A stretch of 64,000 bases of DNA from Lepraria neglecta (GCA_033220425.1 CM065647.1:5704001-5768000), one strand, 5' to 3'. Counted from the stretch's first letter, positions 36,147 to 47,266 are shown. Program-made: numbers and translations. The notes: a model not told the origin generated them from the letters alone.

Positions 36147-37721
36147 TCATCCTCCAATCATGAAAGTTCGCTCGATCCAACCTTTCGAAGCGTTCTCATC
36201 AGCCCATGCGTAGCCAACATTGCGAAAGGTCCCTTCACGGCCTTCTTCCACCAACATCAGCAAAGTAGTGTTGGGATCGACCATACTGCTAAAGATTCCG
36301 CTTAGGTACTGCTCTTTCGTACCAATGACCACTACGAAGTGAGGGCTCCGTAGTTCAGGTAGTATATCCCAAGCACGATTGCTAGAGCAATGAATGACGG
36401 AGCCAGGATGATCTCGCTGCAGTCTATATTCAGAATACACTGTTTTGTCCTTGCTCTCGGCAGCTGATGTTGCAAGGCTCGTGAAAGTGAGATAACCACT
36501 CTGGTCAACCACTCCTTTTGGCGCATTCTTGAGCCACCACCACATCATGTCGCGAGGATTCTTCTCCAACAAATCTTTGACTTTCGCCAGCTTACCATAC
36601 CCGACTTCGATATAGGCAGTGGTTTTTCCCTTTCCATCATCCTCGCTCATCGGCAGAAGTGGCATTGCGCTCATTCGAAGCCAAGGTCCCAAGTTGGGTG
36701 CGACTCCCAGCCAGTCGGCTTGATGCCCCTTCTGCGTCAGTGCTCTTGTGAACTCAACAACAACCTCCTGCGGATCTTTCGCAGACTCAATGTTAGTCAA
36801 TGTAATGTCCATGAGGCCCATGATGCTGTATATCATGTCTGCGGCGTACTTCGCACTGCGCATTGTCGTGCAACGCCAAATTGCATTTAATCGCCCTGTA
36901 TCATTTGTATGATCCATGGCCCCAAGAAGCGCCATGATGGGATAGCTATCTTGGACTTCGTTCGCGTTGCCCAAGAGTCGTAGAGTCTGCCATAGGTACT
37001 TCTCCGAGTCATCCTTGGATTCGTTTGTAATCAGCCGGACTTCAGACTTCAATGATCCCTCCAGTAAGGCCTTGAGCTCAATCACCGCGGCCTTTCCTGG
37101 CAAGACCTCCTTGACAGCAATCGAAGCATTGTGCTGTAGAATGGCATCGCCTTTGGTCCAGTCAATGATGAAGTTCACGGCGGGAGGTGCTAGCGCTTCC
37201 TGGAGGGTCCAAGCCCGCTCCATCCAATTCGTCCTCTCGTCCAGGGTGGCCAGCCGACTTAAGCCACCTGGGAGTGCTAAGCATGTGGAGCAGCCGCGGT
37301 AGATGCTGTGCATATTCTGCACTTGCCACTCATTGTCCAGCTTGCCATCTCCTGGTGCCCTCGAGTCTTGCCTTGCACATAATTTGTCGATCCAGAGGAG
37401 ATGGCAGCCGAAGAAAGATGCAGCAATAAAGATTGTTTTCAAGACATCGACTGAGATTCTAGGCTCCTTCTCGATGGCTTTCACCTTAAACGAAGCACTA
37501 ATGTTTGTGGCAGGCGTGGCTGGGCGCCATGGATAGGAGACTACCGCATAAGGCTGGGTCGGCAGCTCTAGGAAAGCAACGACATATATGACATTCTCTT
37601 TTAACAAGCGCTGGCAATCTAGGAATCGATATTGACATGGGCTTGCGCTCCCCAAAGAATAGGTCTCCAAGCCATCGATGGCAAAATCTGCGACGCGGAT
37701 TGGGCTTCGGGTGGCAGTCAT
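36147..37721 (-). CDS. HET-domain protein, open reading frame intact
   Basis: One uninterrupted exon of 524 codons from ATG 37721 (MTATRSPIRVADFAIDG). The frame is open further upstream but without ATG. HET-type features: PYAVVSYPWRPAT near the start of the domain, CHLLWIDKLCARQD, then MHSIYRGCSTCLALPGGL and ERAWTLQEALAP, followed by a long C-terminal region with a IYSIMGLMDI block. HET proteins detect non-self after cell fusion and trigger a death reaction. It sits inside a row of decayed metabolic genes yet has no break, so it is either young here or under selection. Which allele or partner it recognises cannot be told. Confidence 0.8.
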   Translation of the reverse strand: MTATRSPIRVADFAIDGLETYSLGSASPCQYRFLDCQRLLKENVIYVVAFLELPTQPYAVVSYPWRPATPATNISASFKVKAIEKEPRISVDVLKTIFIAASFFGCHLLWIDKLCARQDSRAPGDGKLDNEWQVQNMHSIYRGCSTCLALPGGLSRLATLDERTNWMERAWTLQEALAPPAVNFIIDWTKGDAILQHNASIAVKEVLPGKAAVIELKALLEGSLKSEVRLITNESKDDSEKYLWQTLRLLGNANEVQDSYPIMALLGAMDHTNDTGRLNAIWRCTTMRSAKYAADMIYSIMGLMDITLTNIESAKDPQEVVVEFTRALTQKGHQADWLGVAPNLGPWLRMSAMPLLPMSEDDGKGKTTAYIEVGYGKLAKVKDLLEKNPRDMMWWWLKNAPKGVVDQSGYLTFTSLATSAAESKDKTVYSEYRLQRDHPGSVIHCSSNRAWDILPELRSPHFVVVIGTKEQYLSGIFSSMVDPNTTLLMLVEEGREGTFRNVGYAWADENASKGWIERTFMIGG

Positions 37722-38274
37722 GTTGACATTACGAGTGTCATGTGTAATACGGTGGAAAGAAATGACGATACAAGCTTTTTCTAACAGCACTTCATTCACA
37801 GTACGGAGTATTGGTATGGAAGGTATGGAGAGGTTCGACCCCTAGAAACAAAGAAATGAAAAACAAGCTTTCGGCTAGCCTAATTCTTAGTGCTGCCGCT
37901 ACCTCGTTGTGGAGCAGAAGAATATAGTAGGTACCTTAGTTCCTCGTAGGAGCGACTTTTTGCCATTAAAGCTACCCTCCCCTCGTGTAGTGGTATCAAG
38001 AACCGCCCTAGTCTATACCGTTGTGATATCACTAGCGGCAGAGGTTGGTTTCTGCGCAAGGGACACAACTGACTCAAGCAAACATGACGTTGACAAATCG
38101 GCACAAACAGCAGCTGCTTCGGCCTCCGAAACTATTATTGTGTCCGAAAATCTTTAAGTTGGACAGTTTATTCCTTCTCACTTATCATCTCTTCGACCTC
38201 GACTTCTAAAAGTAAGGGAAGCAGAAATATAGCAAGTACCGCTCCACACAGCAAACGTTAATACTATTGCCAAT
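37722..38274. other. Divergent intergenic region, HET / DLH
   Basis: About 550 bases between head-to-head start codons, so it contains both promoters. No gene is seen. Confidence 0.45.
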
Positions 38275-39185
38275 ATGTCTCAATGCTGTATATCAGGTTT
38301 TAAGTGGGATGGAAAACCAGTAGGAAAGGAGGCCAAACTCAGAAGTGACGATGCCTACGTCACTGGCTCTGACAAGGAGGTCGCTATCATGATCGGTAGG
38401 TCTGGCGTTCCATATTGACGAGATGATGGCTGACCAAACTCTCAGTCCACGACCTCTTTGGGTGGACATTGCCCAACCTCCGTCTGCTCGCAGATTATTA
38501 TGCAAAAGAAGCTGATGCCACCGTCTACATGCTAGACTTGTAAGCCATCTTTTGGAGAGCACCTCTAGGATTGGATCTTGCGCACTGACTATGATGAAAT
38601 GAAGCTTCGGCGGAGAGTTCGTTTCCACTGAGACTGTGGACGATGAGAAGAAGAGAGAGGCTTTCCATTGGATGGAATTCATTGGACGCAATAATAAGGA
38701 AAAGCGTTTCCCCGAAATCTCTGGATGTGCGAAAGCCTTGAAACGCGATCATGGGTTCAAGGAAGTCGGTGCCATTGGATTCTGCTATGGCGGATGGGCT
38801 GTGTTTCAGCTGGGTGCCAAAGGTGTGTCCACCACTCACAAATTCGACCCGTGGTAGTGTTAACGCCTGGCCAGGAAACAAGCTTGTTGACTCTATCTCG
38901 ACAGCCCATCCTTCTCTCCTTACAAAGGAAGAAGTCAATGCTATTGGCGTCCCTATACAGATTATAGCTCCTGAGCACGACACATAGCTTACGCCGGAGT
39001 TAAAGGCGTATTGCAACAGCGTTATTCCGACTTTGAATATCGAGTACGACTATTAGTACTTCACCGGTTTGGCCCATAGCTTTTCGACAAGATATAATCC
39101 TAGCGATCCGAAGCAGAAGAAGGGTATGGAGAGAGCGAAGAATGTGGCCGTTGGGTAGTTCGCGCAGATTTTACATTTGTACTAG
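38275..39185 (+). pseudogene. Dienelactone hydrolase family pseudogene
   Basis: An alpha/beta-hydrolase of the dienelactone hydrolase family, whose members open lactone rings and often sit in aromatic-degradation or metabolite clusters. Exons 38275-38395, 38446-38539 and 38605-38822 splice cleanly: MSQCCISGFKWDGKPVGKEA, VHDLFGWTLPNLRLLADYYA, then FFGGEFVSTE. The catalytic Cys is in GFCYGG, the Asp in APEHDT and the His in LAHSF. After an ambiguous fourth intron, three in-frame TAG codons occur (38985, 39054, 39156), at places where Gln, Gln and Trp would fit. All three can be explained by C-to-T or G-to-A changes in CpA/TpG. The natural end is TAG 39183-39185. The second stop precedes the active-site His, so the product should be dead. 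Confidence 0.8.
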
Positions 39186-39476
39186 AGGTTTTCGTTTTAC
39201 TAAGGTTCACGTAACCAGAAAACAGACTTTGAAAGATAACCTCACAGAACACGACTGATGCGTACTTTCCAATCTATTGCTTAGATTAATTAATATATCT
39301 TTGGCCGCGAAAAACTATTGCAGTCAAGATAAAGGTTCAAGGCCTTGACAAAAGGAAGGATGTTATACCCAACGTCCAACTTATCCTTCTCTTCACAAGA
39401 TACAGAATCTCCGCGTAATGAGAGTACACGCCTGGTATAGAAGCACGTGGACACAAGCAAAGTGAACCGGAAATTC

Positions 39477-40877
39477 CTACTCCTCACAAAGAGTACTCAC
39501 CCGCTCGACTATACTAACTAGCCCTCTCTCGTCTTCTGCCCCAACGACCAAAGTTGCAAAGCTTCTCTCCTCAGCATCCTCGTACCACGCTGCTATGACG
39601 ATCCTACCTTGCATGAAGTCATCCCATAACAAGTCAATGAAAACGTCCCTTGGGGTACGCAGTAGCGACTTGAACAACAAGCTGGCACACATCAAACCCC
39701 GCTGGATCCAGAAATGTTTCTTCAAGGCTCCTAGAATATATGATCCTGGCATACGCACATTGAGGTCAACAATCCACTGGATGCCTTTTGCGTCCTCCAA
39801 GACGTCTGCGTTGACAGCACCGTAGTAGCCTTTACTGTGGAGAAACTGCCCGATGTGCTCCATGGTTCTCGAACAGCGCTGCTCAAATTTCCCTTGATCG
39901 CGGTAGTTAATGGTGGCGCCGGAAAAGAATACTCCTCCCGCGAGCACCTGGGTTGTACCGCAAATGAATGTGCAGTGGCCGGCCTGGTTGATGAAAAACG
40001 TGAGACTGAGATCGGCGGCTGTGTCCTCGACGACCTCAGTGATAATGAGATTTGCCGGATAAAGATGCGCGTTGGATGCGTTTAGATACGGAAGGTAGTT
40101 AGCCAGAAGATTCGGTAGGATGTTATTGGTCAAGTTCTGTTGCTCAGATTTGGTACGAATGATGTATGTACCGAAGCCGAGCATCGTTTGTTGGAGCTTA
40201 AGAGCAAATGGTATAGGCCTCGCCTCAATCTTCGAGATGATTTGCTGACTTTCGGCAGCAAGCCAGATAGCAGAGATACCATCTGCTGGAAATGTGACTG
40301 TGATCACTTCGAACGCGGGAGTGCGAAGTCCAGATCGAGCCAGTCCTTCTTTGGAATGCAACACATGATGGATTTCTGGCTCCAGAGTATGTGGTAAGTG
40401 TTCCAATCCATCGACTGGCCACGAAGCAGCCAGTATCTGACTTTCGGCATTGAGAGCAACATCAGCTGGTCCTCGGTAAAAGCGTATTTTTGGCCTTTGA
40501 TGCGGCTCCAAGACGTTCATTGTTGTTTCGGCGAGACGCCTGCTCTTCTCAATCAAGCTCCCCTGGAGCTCAGATGTGGGAGTCTCAATATCGAATATCA
40601 AGACTGACATGCCGCCCGCTGCGAAGGCAAATTGCTGTGGTATCATTGACAGGAATTTGATGACATACGCTAGGCCACCGACTCCCTCGATGCCGGTACC
40701 GGCAGGTGAGTTCATCGCTTCATGTTGGTAAATGTATTTGTTGCATCTTTTCACAGCGGGCGTAAGGTCAAATCTTGAGCTCAGCATGGTGGGCACGAAG
40801 AAAATCTCTTTTCCAACTTCTCGATACATGTCCGCGAGCGTCATCTCAAGCTCGATCTTAGGTGGTTTTTCAGCCAT
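39477..40877 (-). CDS. ATP-grasp protein, Aos23-like (solid-state culture expressed)
   Basis: An intact single exon of 466 aa from ATG 40877 (MAEKPPKIELEMTLADMYRE). It resembles fungal 'solid-state culture specific' proteins of the Aos23 type, which have an ATP-grasp fold. Core blocks are PFALKLQQTMLGFGTYIIRT (nucleotide-binding strand with Lys), FINQAGHCTFICGTTQVL, GYYGAVNADVLE, and the metal-binding QWIVDLNVRMPGSYILGAL. The family catalyses, or is presumed to catalyse, carboxylate-amine ligation with ATP, and homologues occur in biosynthetic clusters; the substrate is unknown. It is the only uninterrupted enzyme gene among the decayed genes at 30-43 kb. Confidence 0.85.
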   Translation of the reverse strand: MAEKPPKIELEMTLADMYREVGKEIFFVPTMLSSRFDLTPAVKRCNKYIYQHEAMNSPAGTGIEGVGGLAYVIKFLSMIPQQFAFAAGGMSVLIFDIETPTSELQGSLIEKSRRLAETTMNVLEPHQRPKIRFYRGPADVALNAESQILAASWPVDGLEHLPHTLEPEIHHVLHSKEGLARSGLRTPAFEVITVTFPADGISAIWLAAESQQIISKIEARPIPFALKLQQTMLGFGTYIIRTKSEQQNLTNNILPNLLANYLPYLNASNAHLYPANLIITEVVEDTAADLSLTFFINQAGHCTFICGTTQVLAGGVFFSGATINYRDQGKFEQRCSRTMEHIGQFLHSKGYYGAVNADVLEDAKGIQWIVDLNVRMPGSYILGALKKHFWIQRGLMCASLLFKSLLRTPRDVFIDLLWDDFMQGRIVIAAWYEDAEERSFATLVVGAEDERGLVSIVERVSTLCEE

Positions 40878-41076
40878 TTAGATAACAGAGAGTCCTTGAG
40901 AAGGATTGCGACTTGACAACGCTTTCGAAATAGAAGAAGCCGTCACATGCGCAATCTCTCGAGCGTGGGGAAAAGAAGAAGGGGTGCTTTAGCTACAGCC
41001 GAGCATCTCCAGATGATCCTTGCATCATCTTGCATAGCCGAGGATCCAGACTTTGCTGCCGCACGACACAGCTCAT

Positions 41077-42889
41077 TCATATAGCCCCAGGCCCCTTTGA
41101 CTCGACGTAGACATCATTATTAAGTATGACCAACGAGTTCGATACTCCATCTCCAGAAATTTTTGTATCTCTGGGCTGGAAGCCAACCTTGAATGGGTAT
41201 GGCTCTATAGTAAGAGATGTTGGGACTGAGTTGCATGCCAAAGCATCTAAAATCGGTGCATGGATTTTGCTGTGTGGCGGCTCAATCCTGAATGTAACAA
41301 TCAAACGAATGAGCACTGTGTAGAGCTCTCGATTCGCTAGATGCGAGCCAGCGCACATCCGAGAGCCCGCACCGTATGCGAAGTGAAATGTACCCGCAAC
41401 TTCGTGTTGGTTCAGATAACGCTCGGGTAGAAACTTTTCCGGACGTATAAACTGGGCCGAATCGTAGTTGGCAGCCCAAGCGTTCTGTCAATCATGCACC
41501 GTGTTAGCCTTTGGGATGTAGAGACGATTAAGCGACTTGCCATATAAAAAGTTGCCCCAGTAGGGATGGTGGTTCCCTCGTACGGGATATCTTTGTTGCT
41601 CGGTCTTGTTAGACAAATGGGAATAACAGTCCAGAAGCGCCAGGTTTCCTTGACCAGTGCGGTGACATGGGACTTTCCCTTCCACCAAACACTTTTCCCA
41701 TGCATCTCCATCTGGGTAGATCTTCACAATTTCGTCAAAAGCAATCTGCTGGATTTCCTGTTCATGTGGGCAGCTCAGGTAAGCAATGCCCATGATAAGG
41801 TTACCAGGGACAGTGTCCAATCCAGCAGCAACTATGGTCAAACATATTCACTTGATTTCCGCTAAATCACCCCGTCAGCGTTGTTGAAAAGTTGGCGAAG
41901 CCTCTTCCGGGGACGAAACAAACTCACCATCGGTCAGCTTGGCCTCTGGATCTTTTCGCACGTTCCCAGTGATACAAGGCTTGTCATTGCCTTCCGCGAT
42001 GTTTTTCTTCAGTCTCTCCAAGAGATGATTGAGATATCGGTCTCTCCTCTCACGGAACTCCTTAGCCTCTGAATTTAGTTGAGGCCATAGCCGGAGGAGC
42101 GGAATATAGCCTTGCTAATTGTTGCTAATACCTCTAAAATTACTGACTGCTCGGTCCACTTGTATAATTTCTTTCAAGAGCTCGTTGTCAATGTTGCCGT
42201 CAATCCTGATCCCGTAGTTTAGAGTTAAACTGGTGTTCAGGGCAAAGCGCTGGAAGTATGCATTGGGGTCGATATCTACTTTTCCAATGTTTGAATCCTG
42301 AAGGAGCTCTTTGATTGACTCCTTTGACTCAAGGTCGAGGATTGGTATGTACGATTGGACAGCAGGGGGGTTTAGAGCAGTGGCGGCAGCCTTGCGGCGT
42401 CTCTTGCACGAGTCTTCCCAAGGGCATGTTCCGATGGTAAAGCCTTGAGATGATGAGAAGACCTTGTGGAAGGTATGCAAGGTGAAACGAGAGATGAGGG
42501 CGCTCTGACGTGTGACCCAGAAGTGCTGGACTGAAGCAAAAGTATTGGCAAAGATAATCCGCTGGTGGATCCGCTTATTAGTTATGTGGTTCCGCACTTG
42601 ACCGGTCTAGAGAAACCTGCACAGTGGAACTACGACAAGAAGCATCAGGAATTTGTTGTTGTTGACGCACTTGATTGCCCAGCCTAACTTGAAAGACAGG
42701 CCCAAACTTTTCCACCCAAGAACTAGCGATTTTAGCATGTTGATCGCCCAGCTATAGTAAGTTGCCAAAGATGGGTACACTAGGAACTTCGGGCAAGCCT
42801 TTGACTTTTGGAATGTTGCTTGATCTTAGGAGGTGGAAGAGGGAGTAGCACATGGCCACTACTGCCAAAGCAAGAAGTTCATAAGACAT
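41077..42889 (-). pseudogene. Cytochrome P450, CYP504-like (phenylacetate hydroxylase type), pseudogene
   Basis: Reverse-strand P450 from ATG 42889 (MSYELLALAVVAMCYSLFHL, an ER membrane anchor). It has a PSVPIFGNLL proline-rich hinge, the I-helix region AAGLDTVPGNLIMGIAYLS, and the heme-binding loop FAYGAGSRMCAGSHLANREL with its cysteine. The motifs are nearest to CYP504, which hydroxylates phenylacetate. Breaks: an in-frame TAG right after GNLL where Gln is expected, stops in the first 300 bases of coding sequence, and a frame shift near 41,665 between CLVEGKVP and VTALVKET. One intron (41485-41540) has a GC donor (GCAAGTC). The enzyme is non-functional here. The ancestor could have oxidised an aromatic acid. 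Confidence 0.8.
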
Positions 42890-43312
42890 CGTAAGACAGT
42901 TGACCGAAGATAAGGCTAAAAGAGGATGAAGGGGAGGATTAGGAGTGGCTACGCTTGATTTTCAGGACAAAGGTTTGGCTCAATACACTTATATCAATGA
43001 ACAGTAGAGTTGTAGCCATAAGTCATCTTATCAGTGAAGGCAGTAGCACTAAGGTAGTGAGCTTACAAAGATTCGGTGTGCGTTCCGATTTGCCCTATCT
43101 GGGTTAGTGCAAATCGGAACGCAGTCATCGATGAGATTCACTACAAACATTCCATTGATTCCGAATTCCGCCGACGTTTCCCGCTCTCTTCGGAATGGGA
43201 CAACAATTCCATACAATTCAAGGAATGTCACTAAGGCGATTACATGCCACTTATTGTCGCTCTACTTACCGGCGCCGTCGACTTCCTACTCCAGCTGGAG
43301 TAGTATTTCACC
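42890..43312. other. Intergenic with a perfect inverted repeat
   Basis: About 420 bases upstream of the P450 remnant. The only structure is the 14-bp inverted repeat at 43079-43123, listed separately. No gene is seen. Confidence 0.4.
43079..43123. repeat. Perfect 14-bp inverted repeat
   Basis: Arms TGCGTTCCGATTTG (43079-43092) and CAAATCGGAACGCA (43110-43123) are exact reverse complements with a 17-nt spacer. It lies upstream of the P450 remnant on one side and of a short secreted-protein-like frame on the other. It could be a hairpin, a palindromic factor site, or the ends of a tiny insertion. Confidence 0.7.
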
Positions 43313-43591
43313 ATGAAGCTGCAGACTATTGCCATGCCACTCTTCACGCTGACTGTCATCTTCGGACCGAGAACTTTCCAGTGTCGGAGCAAGTCCGTAT
43401 ACGAGAGTAAGCCCCATTTCCAAGTGGTGGCCCAGAGAACGTCCAATTGGTATATTGGCGAAGCATCATCGGCTGGACATATGTCATTAATAATAGTAAG
43501 GACAGGGTTCATAAGTGCTGCTTGGAGAAATTTCTCAGATAGGGTACATAGTAATCTAATCTTTATTTACCCAGAAGTATGCTGGGATTGA
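43313..43591 (+). CDS. Possible small secreted protein or fragment
   Basis: A 92-codon frame from ATG 43313 with a good upstream context (CACC). It opens with MKLQTIAMPLFTLTVIFGP, which looks like a signal peptide, and the mature part has two cysteines. No family is recognised. The short length and location between decayed genes mean it may be the first exon or remnant of a larger secreted protein. Confidence 0.3.
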   Translation: MKLQTIAMPLFTLTVIFGPRTFQCRSKSVYESKPHFQVVAQRTSNWYIGEASSAGHMSLIIVRTGFISAAWRNFSDRVHSNLIFIYPEVCWD

Positions 43592-43630
43592 CTTCGATTA
43601 GCTTGGTTGGGGAAACATGATTTGGGCCTC

Positions 43631-46467
43631 TCATATCTTAAATCCATCCAATGCTCGCCGGTACATATTCTCCGCCTCGACCACCTTGCCCTGTTCAGCA
43701 TAGAGAAGGCCCAAATTACAGACGGTATCGAGTGTCGATATATGCTCAGGGCCCCATGCTTTCTCGTATCCACTTAATGCTCGCTGGTACATCTTCTCCG
43801 CATCCACCATCTTGCCTTGGTCAAAAAAAAGATAACCTAGGCCGTGGAAAGCGTCGTTGGATTTGGAGTATTCAATTGCATTCGCAGGGTCCAATTGATA
43901 GAGTCGCTGTGTACATCGGTCTGCGTGCGGAATCAATCTTTGCTCTGAGAGCCAGTATTCCGGTTCTGTATGATCAGGTACGGCAAAGCCAATGACTGTG
44001 CAAGCAAGTATCACGAGATCGGCTTTACCGTAGCTGATCGTTTCCGTACACCAATCGTGAACAACAGGATGTATTGAATAACTTTCACTATCTCGACGAG
44101 ACTCCACCAGCGAGTACGCAAGTAACGTTTTAATGGTTTTCTTGAAGCTGATCTCCTCCTGCGCCAGATCGTGGAACCAAGAACATTCCAGACAGCCTTG
44201 GCTTCCACGATAAAACAGCTCATACCATATGTCCTGATGGTCAAGATAAGACCACAGCTGAAGGAGCTTCGCCGCCGTCGGATTTGCGTGGGTCACTCGC
44301 TCATAAGAGATCATCCAAGTCGTGTGGATACTCCCATTCTCGTAGTCCCGCAATTGAGGAGCCTCTGCCACCAGTCTCGACCACGAGCTTGCATACAGCT
44401 CCAAATATTTCGGACAGCTTGTCCCAGTCTCCATCATATATTTGCCGGTCTGCACAAGGGCCAGCGGAAGATGGCCCAATCTCTTCACTAGCTCCTCCAT
44501 ACCTGGAAATAGTTAGTCAGTCGTGTATCCTTCGAACATATGGCAAGCATACATCTCATACCTATGGTGATCGGCGATAGACCCGACCGATCACTGAGAA
44601 GCTCGAGAGCCTGCTCCAAGTCCAGTCTTGATATTTCCGTGGATTGCCCGATTTCTTTAAGAGATAGAAGACGGGTAGTGATCAATACACAGCCGTGATC
44701 CGCAGGCGGCAAGAATGATAGTATATCGAAAGAACGGGGGTCTTCGGCATTCGCACTGTATTCTCGATCGACATTATCGACGATCATCAGCCATCGGCGA
44801 TTCTCCCGGAGAGCAAGCCATCTCAGAACGGCTTTCGCTTCCGCTTCTATGTCATCGGCACGTTGCGTCGTACTAGCTGGTGACTGTGGCAGAGGATTGA
44901 TATTTGCATGCCTGCCGAATGCGGCCAAACTCTGGAAGAGCGTGTCTCTGCTGTTGCCGTTCAGCCATACTATTGCACTGTACATTTCCTGATGCTTCCG
45001 GGCGTACGCAATCGCCAGCTGCGTTTTGCCAATTCCTCCAAGGCCATGGAGAATGTGAATCCGTCGTCCGCTATGTGCATCACTGTGTAGACTTTCTTCC
45101 ATTTCTTTCATTTCCGCGTCTCGGTCGATAAAGTGACCCGTGACTGGTAGGCCAGTGAGACGAAATTGCACTCGGTAGTCATCGCACCCTGGAGCATAAT
45201 TGTCAGACATGACCTATCATCGCCAAGGCAGAAGACTTTAATGTTGACCGTGAAAAAGCTCTGCAATGGCGACGATCTGCGTACATTACGTGATCCCTGC
45301 CTACCTTGGTCGCGCGCAGCCACAAGCGCAGGCGCCTGCTTCACCATCGCTTCAATCACCTCGCATACCGTCTCAAAGTCCTCTTCCTCCGGCTTGCCGA
45401 ACTTGATCATGTTGAAATGATCCCGCGAGAGAGAGAACTTCTCCGTCGCTTCGCTTTGATCCAGACATCCTGAAGTTTCATCTACTACGAATTTCTATAT
45501 TTCGTCAGCGCGATCTGGAATTCAGACGGGCCCACCGACCTCTATTCGTGGTCCTTTGTATATCGCCCCGACGTTGCTGGGCTTCTGCTCGAAGAAGCAT
45601 GCCACACGAGCCATGTTCCTCTCTTGCCTGGTCTCGAAGAACAAATCCATTAAATCCATCAAGGTCTCATTCCCCGACGCGAGAATATTCAAGTTGGACC
45701 CTTGGATTTGGTCGTCCTCGTATTGACTTTGGATCGCCTGAAGCATTTCTGCTTGATTCAGTCCACCAGCACCGCGAAAGGGCGTGCCGAAGAAAAGTAT
45801 GCCGGCGGTCGACTTGTAGATACCGGGCCACTTGGTGTCAGACCGCTTCGCGTCCACGATAGCCTGACACTGTCAGCACGACCTCGGTAATTGGCCGTAT
45901 ATGACGGACTTTCAGGATCACCAGTCCACCGAAACAATGCGCGATAAACACCAAAGGCCGGAGAGGATCGTCCTGGAGCTGGATGAGCACACGAGAGGAC
46001 GAGGATTGGATAGATACCAGGTACCTTCCTGGCACGATTGAGGCTCCGGAGCAGACGTTGGGCTACTGTTGACGCTTTGAGGCTGATGCTTTCCCCACCG
46101 AACAGCTGCGATTCATATCCATATCGCATAATACGTGTCTGCGCCACCACTGTAGGCAGCATGTGCGCATCTCTCAGCCAGTTTACATACCGCTCCTCGG
46201 AGCCACCGACGTTCACTCTCTTACACCACGTGTCATCGGGATGAGCGCCGATGCCGTGAATCGCCACAATACTAGAGTGAAGGCTATCAGCGTCGGCAGA
46301 ACGGTGTATTTGGTGGATTCATACTCCACGGCTGGTAGTAGACCAGGGTCTTGGATGTCGGGGTCAGGTTCGTAGAGGACCTTAAGCCCAACATCGTTGT
46401 CTGTTACGGTTCGCACCTAGCCTTTGTCAGTTTATAGGTAGGGGAGCTATTGTGCGCACTCTACCAT
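43631..46467 (-). CDS. NLR-type protein: SesB-like hydrolase, NB-ARC, TPR
   Basis: A fungal NLR, a class linked to non-self recognition and immunity-like responses. It probably starts at ATG 46467 with a minimal first exon. GT-AG introns then give, in order: an alpha/beta-hydrolase (SesB-like) domain with VAIHGIGAHPDDTW and the nucleophile elbow FIAHCFGGLVILK, in which Cys takes the usual Ser place; a linker (CEVIEAMVKQAP); and NB-ARC with the P-loop GLGGIGKTQLAIAYA, Walker B RRWLMIVDNVD and CVLITTR. A final part from 44,510 starts GMEELVKRLGHLPLAL and has an HPVVHDWC-type MHD region, ending in two TPR units (KMYQRALSGYEKAWGPEHIS; NMYRRALDGF). The introns I traced keep frame. TPR arrays in this class often have more repeats, so the array here is short. 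It appears intact. Confidence 0.85.
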
Positions 46468-47266
46468 GGCGATGATCCGAAGACCTGCCTATCTTTCGGG
46501 CTTCGCTGCTTGGGCCACAAGACTATTGACGGAGGTAACTGGTAATGATCTGGTGATCATGGTAATCTTTACAGCTGAGGATGAACTTTCCTTTTCTGGC
46601 TTAAGAAATGCGAACCAGCAGCAGGCAGCAGCGTAAGGTGGGGCCCAGCTAACCGGATCAGGAAACGCCCTACGAAACCGCCTAACCGCGGCCCGAATCG
46701 TGAATCTCGGAATGATGGCACGCTCGGCAGGTCATCAGTCAGACGTGCTGCTTGTGCTAGAAGCTGGATGGTCGTATCTGACCATGTATTAGACTCGAAA
46801 CCCTCCAGCTTCGGTTAGCTTGCATGTCTCTTGGAATTGGGACGAGCTCTAGCGTTGTATTTTACGCGAGCTGAGAAGAGCCACCAGAGGATTAATTTAT
46901 AGAGAGACCTGGGAAAGAGGAGGCTAGAGAAGACTGAAAAAGAGGCCAAGAGGAGAGCCCTTTGCGTTTCCTGTAGGTTCAGATTGAAACTCTCATATCG
47001 ATATAATCTCCTCTAATTGTTTCATGAATTATCTTGGCAGTACTATCCATCGCTATTACTTACTTGGGTACCACCCGGAAACTAGTCGGCCACCAAGACC
47101 CCAGTAAATGACCCGATTGATCGCAACGCTCCTGTGCTTGAATGGAAAGCTGCGCACCGTAATAATCCAACAGATCGCAATGCACGGTATTTGCCGGACG
47201 TTATTTGAAAGGGCTTAATAGCGCTTGGAAACATAAATACACAGAAGAGTAGTACGAACACGGCCG
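46468..47266. other. Intergenic, no gene seen
   Basis: About 800 bases. A purine-rich run (about 46,900-46,960) is the only notable composition. It holds the promoter of the NLR on the left and the 3' flank of the next reverse-strand gene on the right. Confidence 0.45.
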
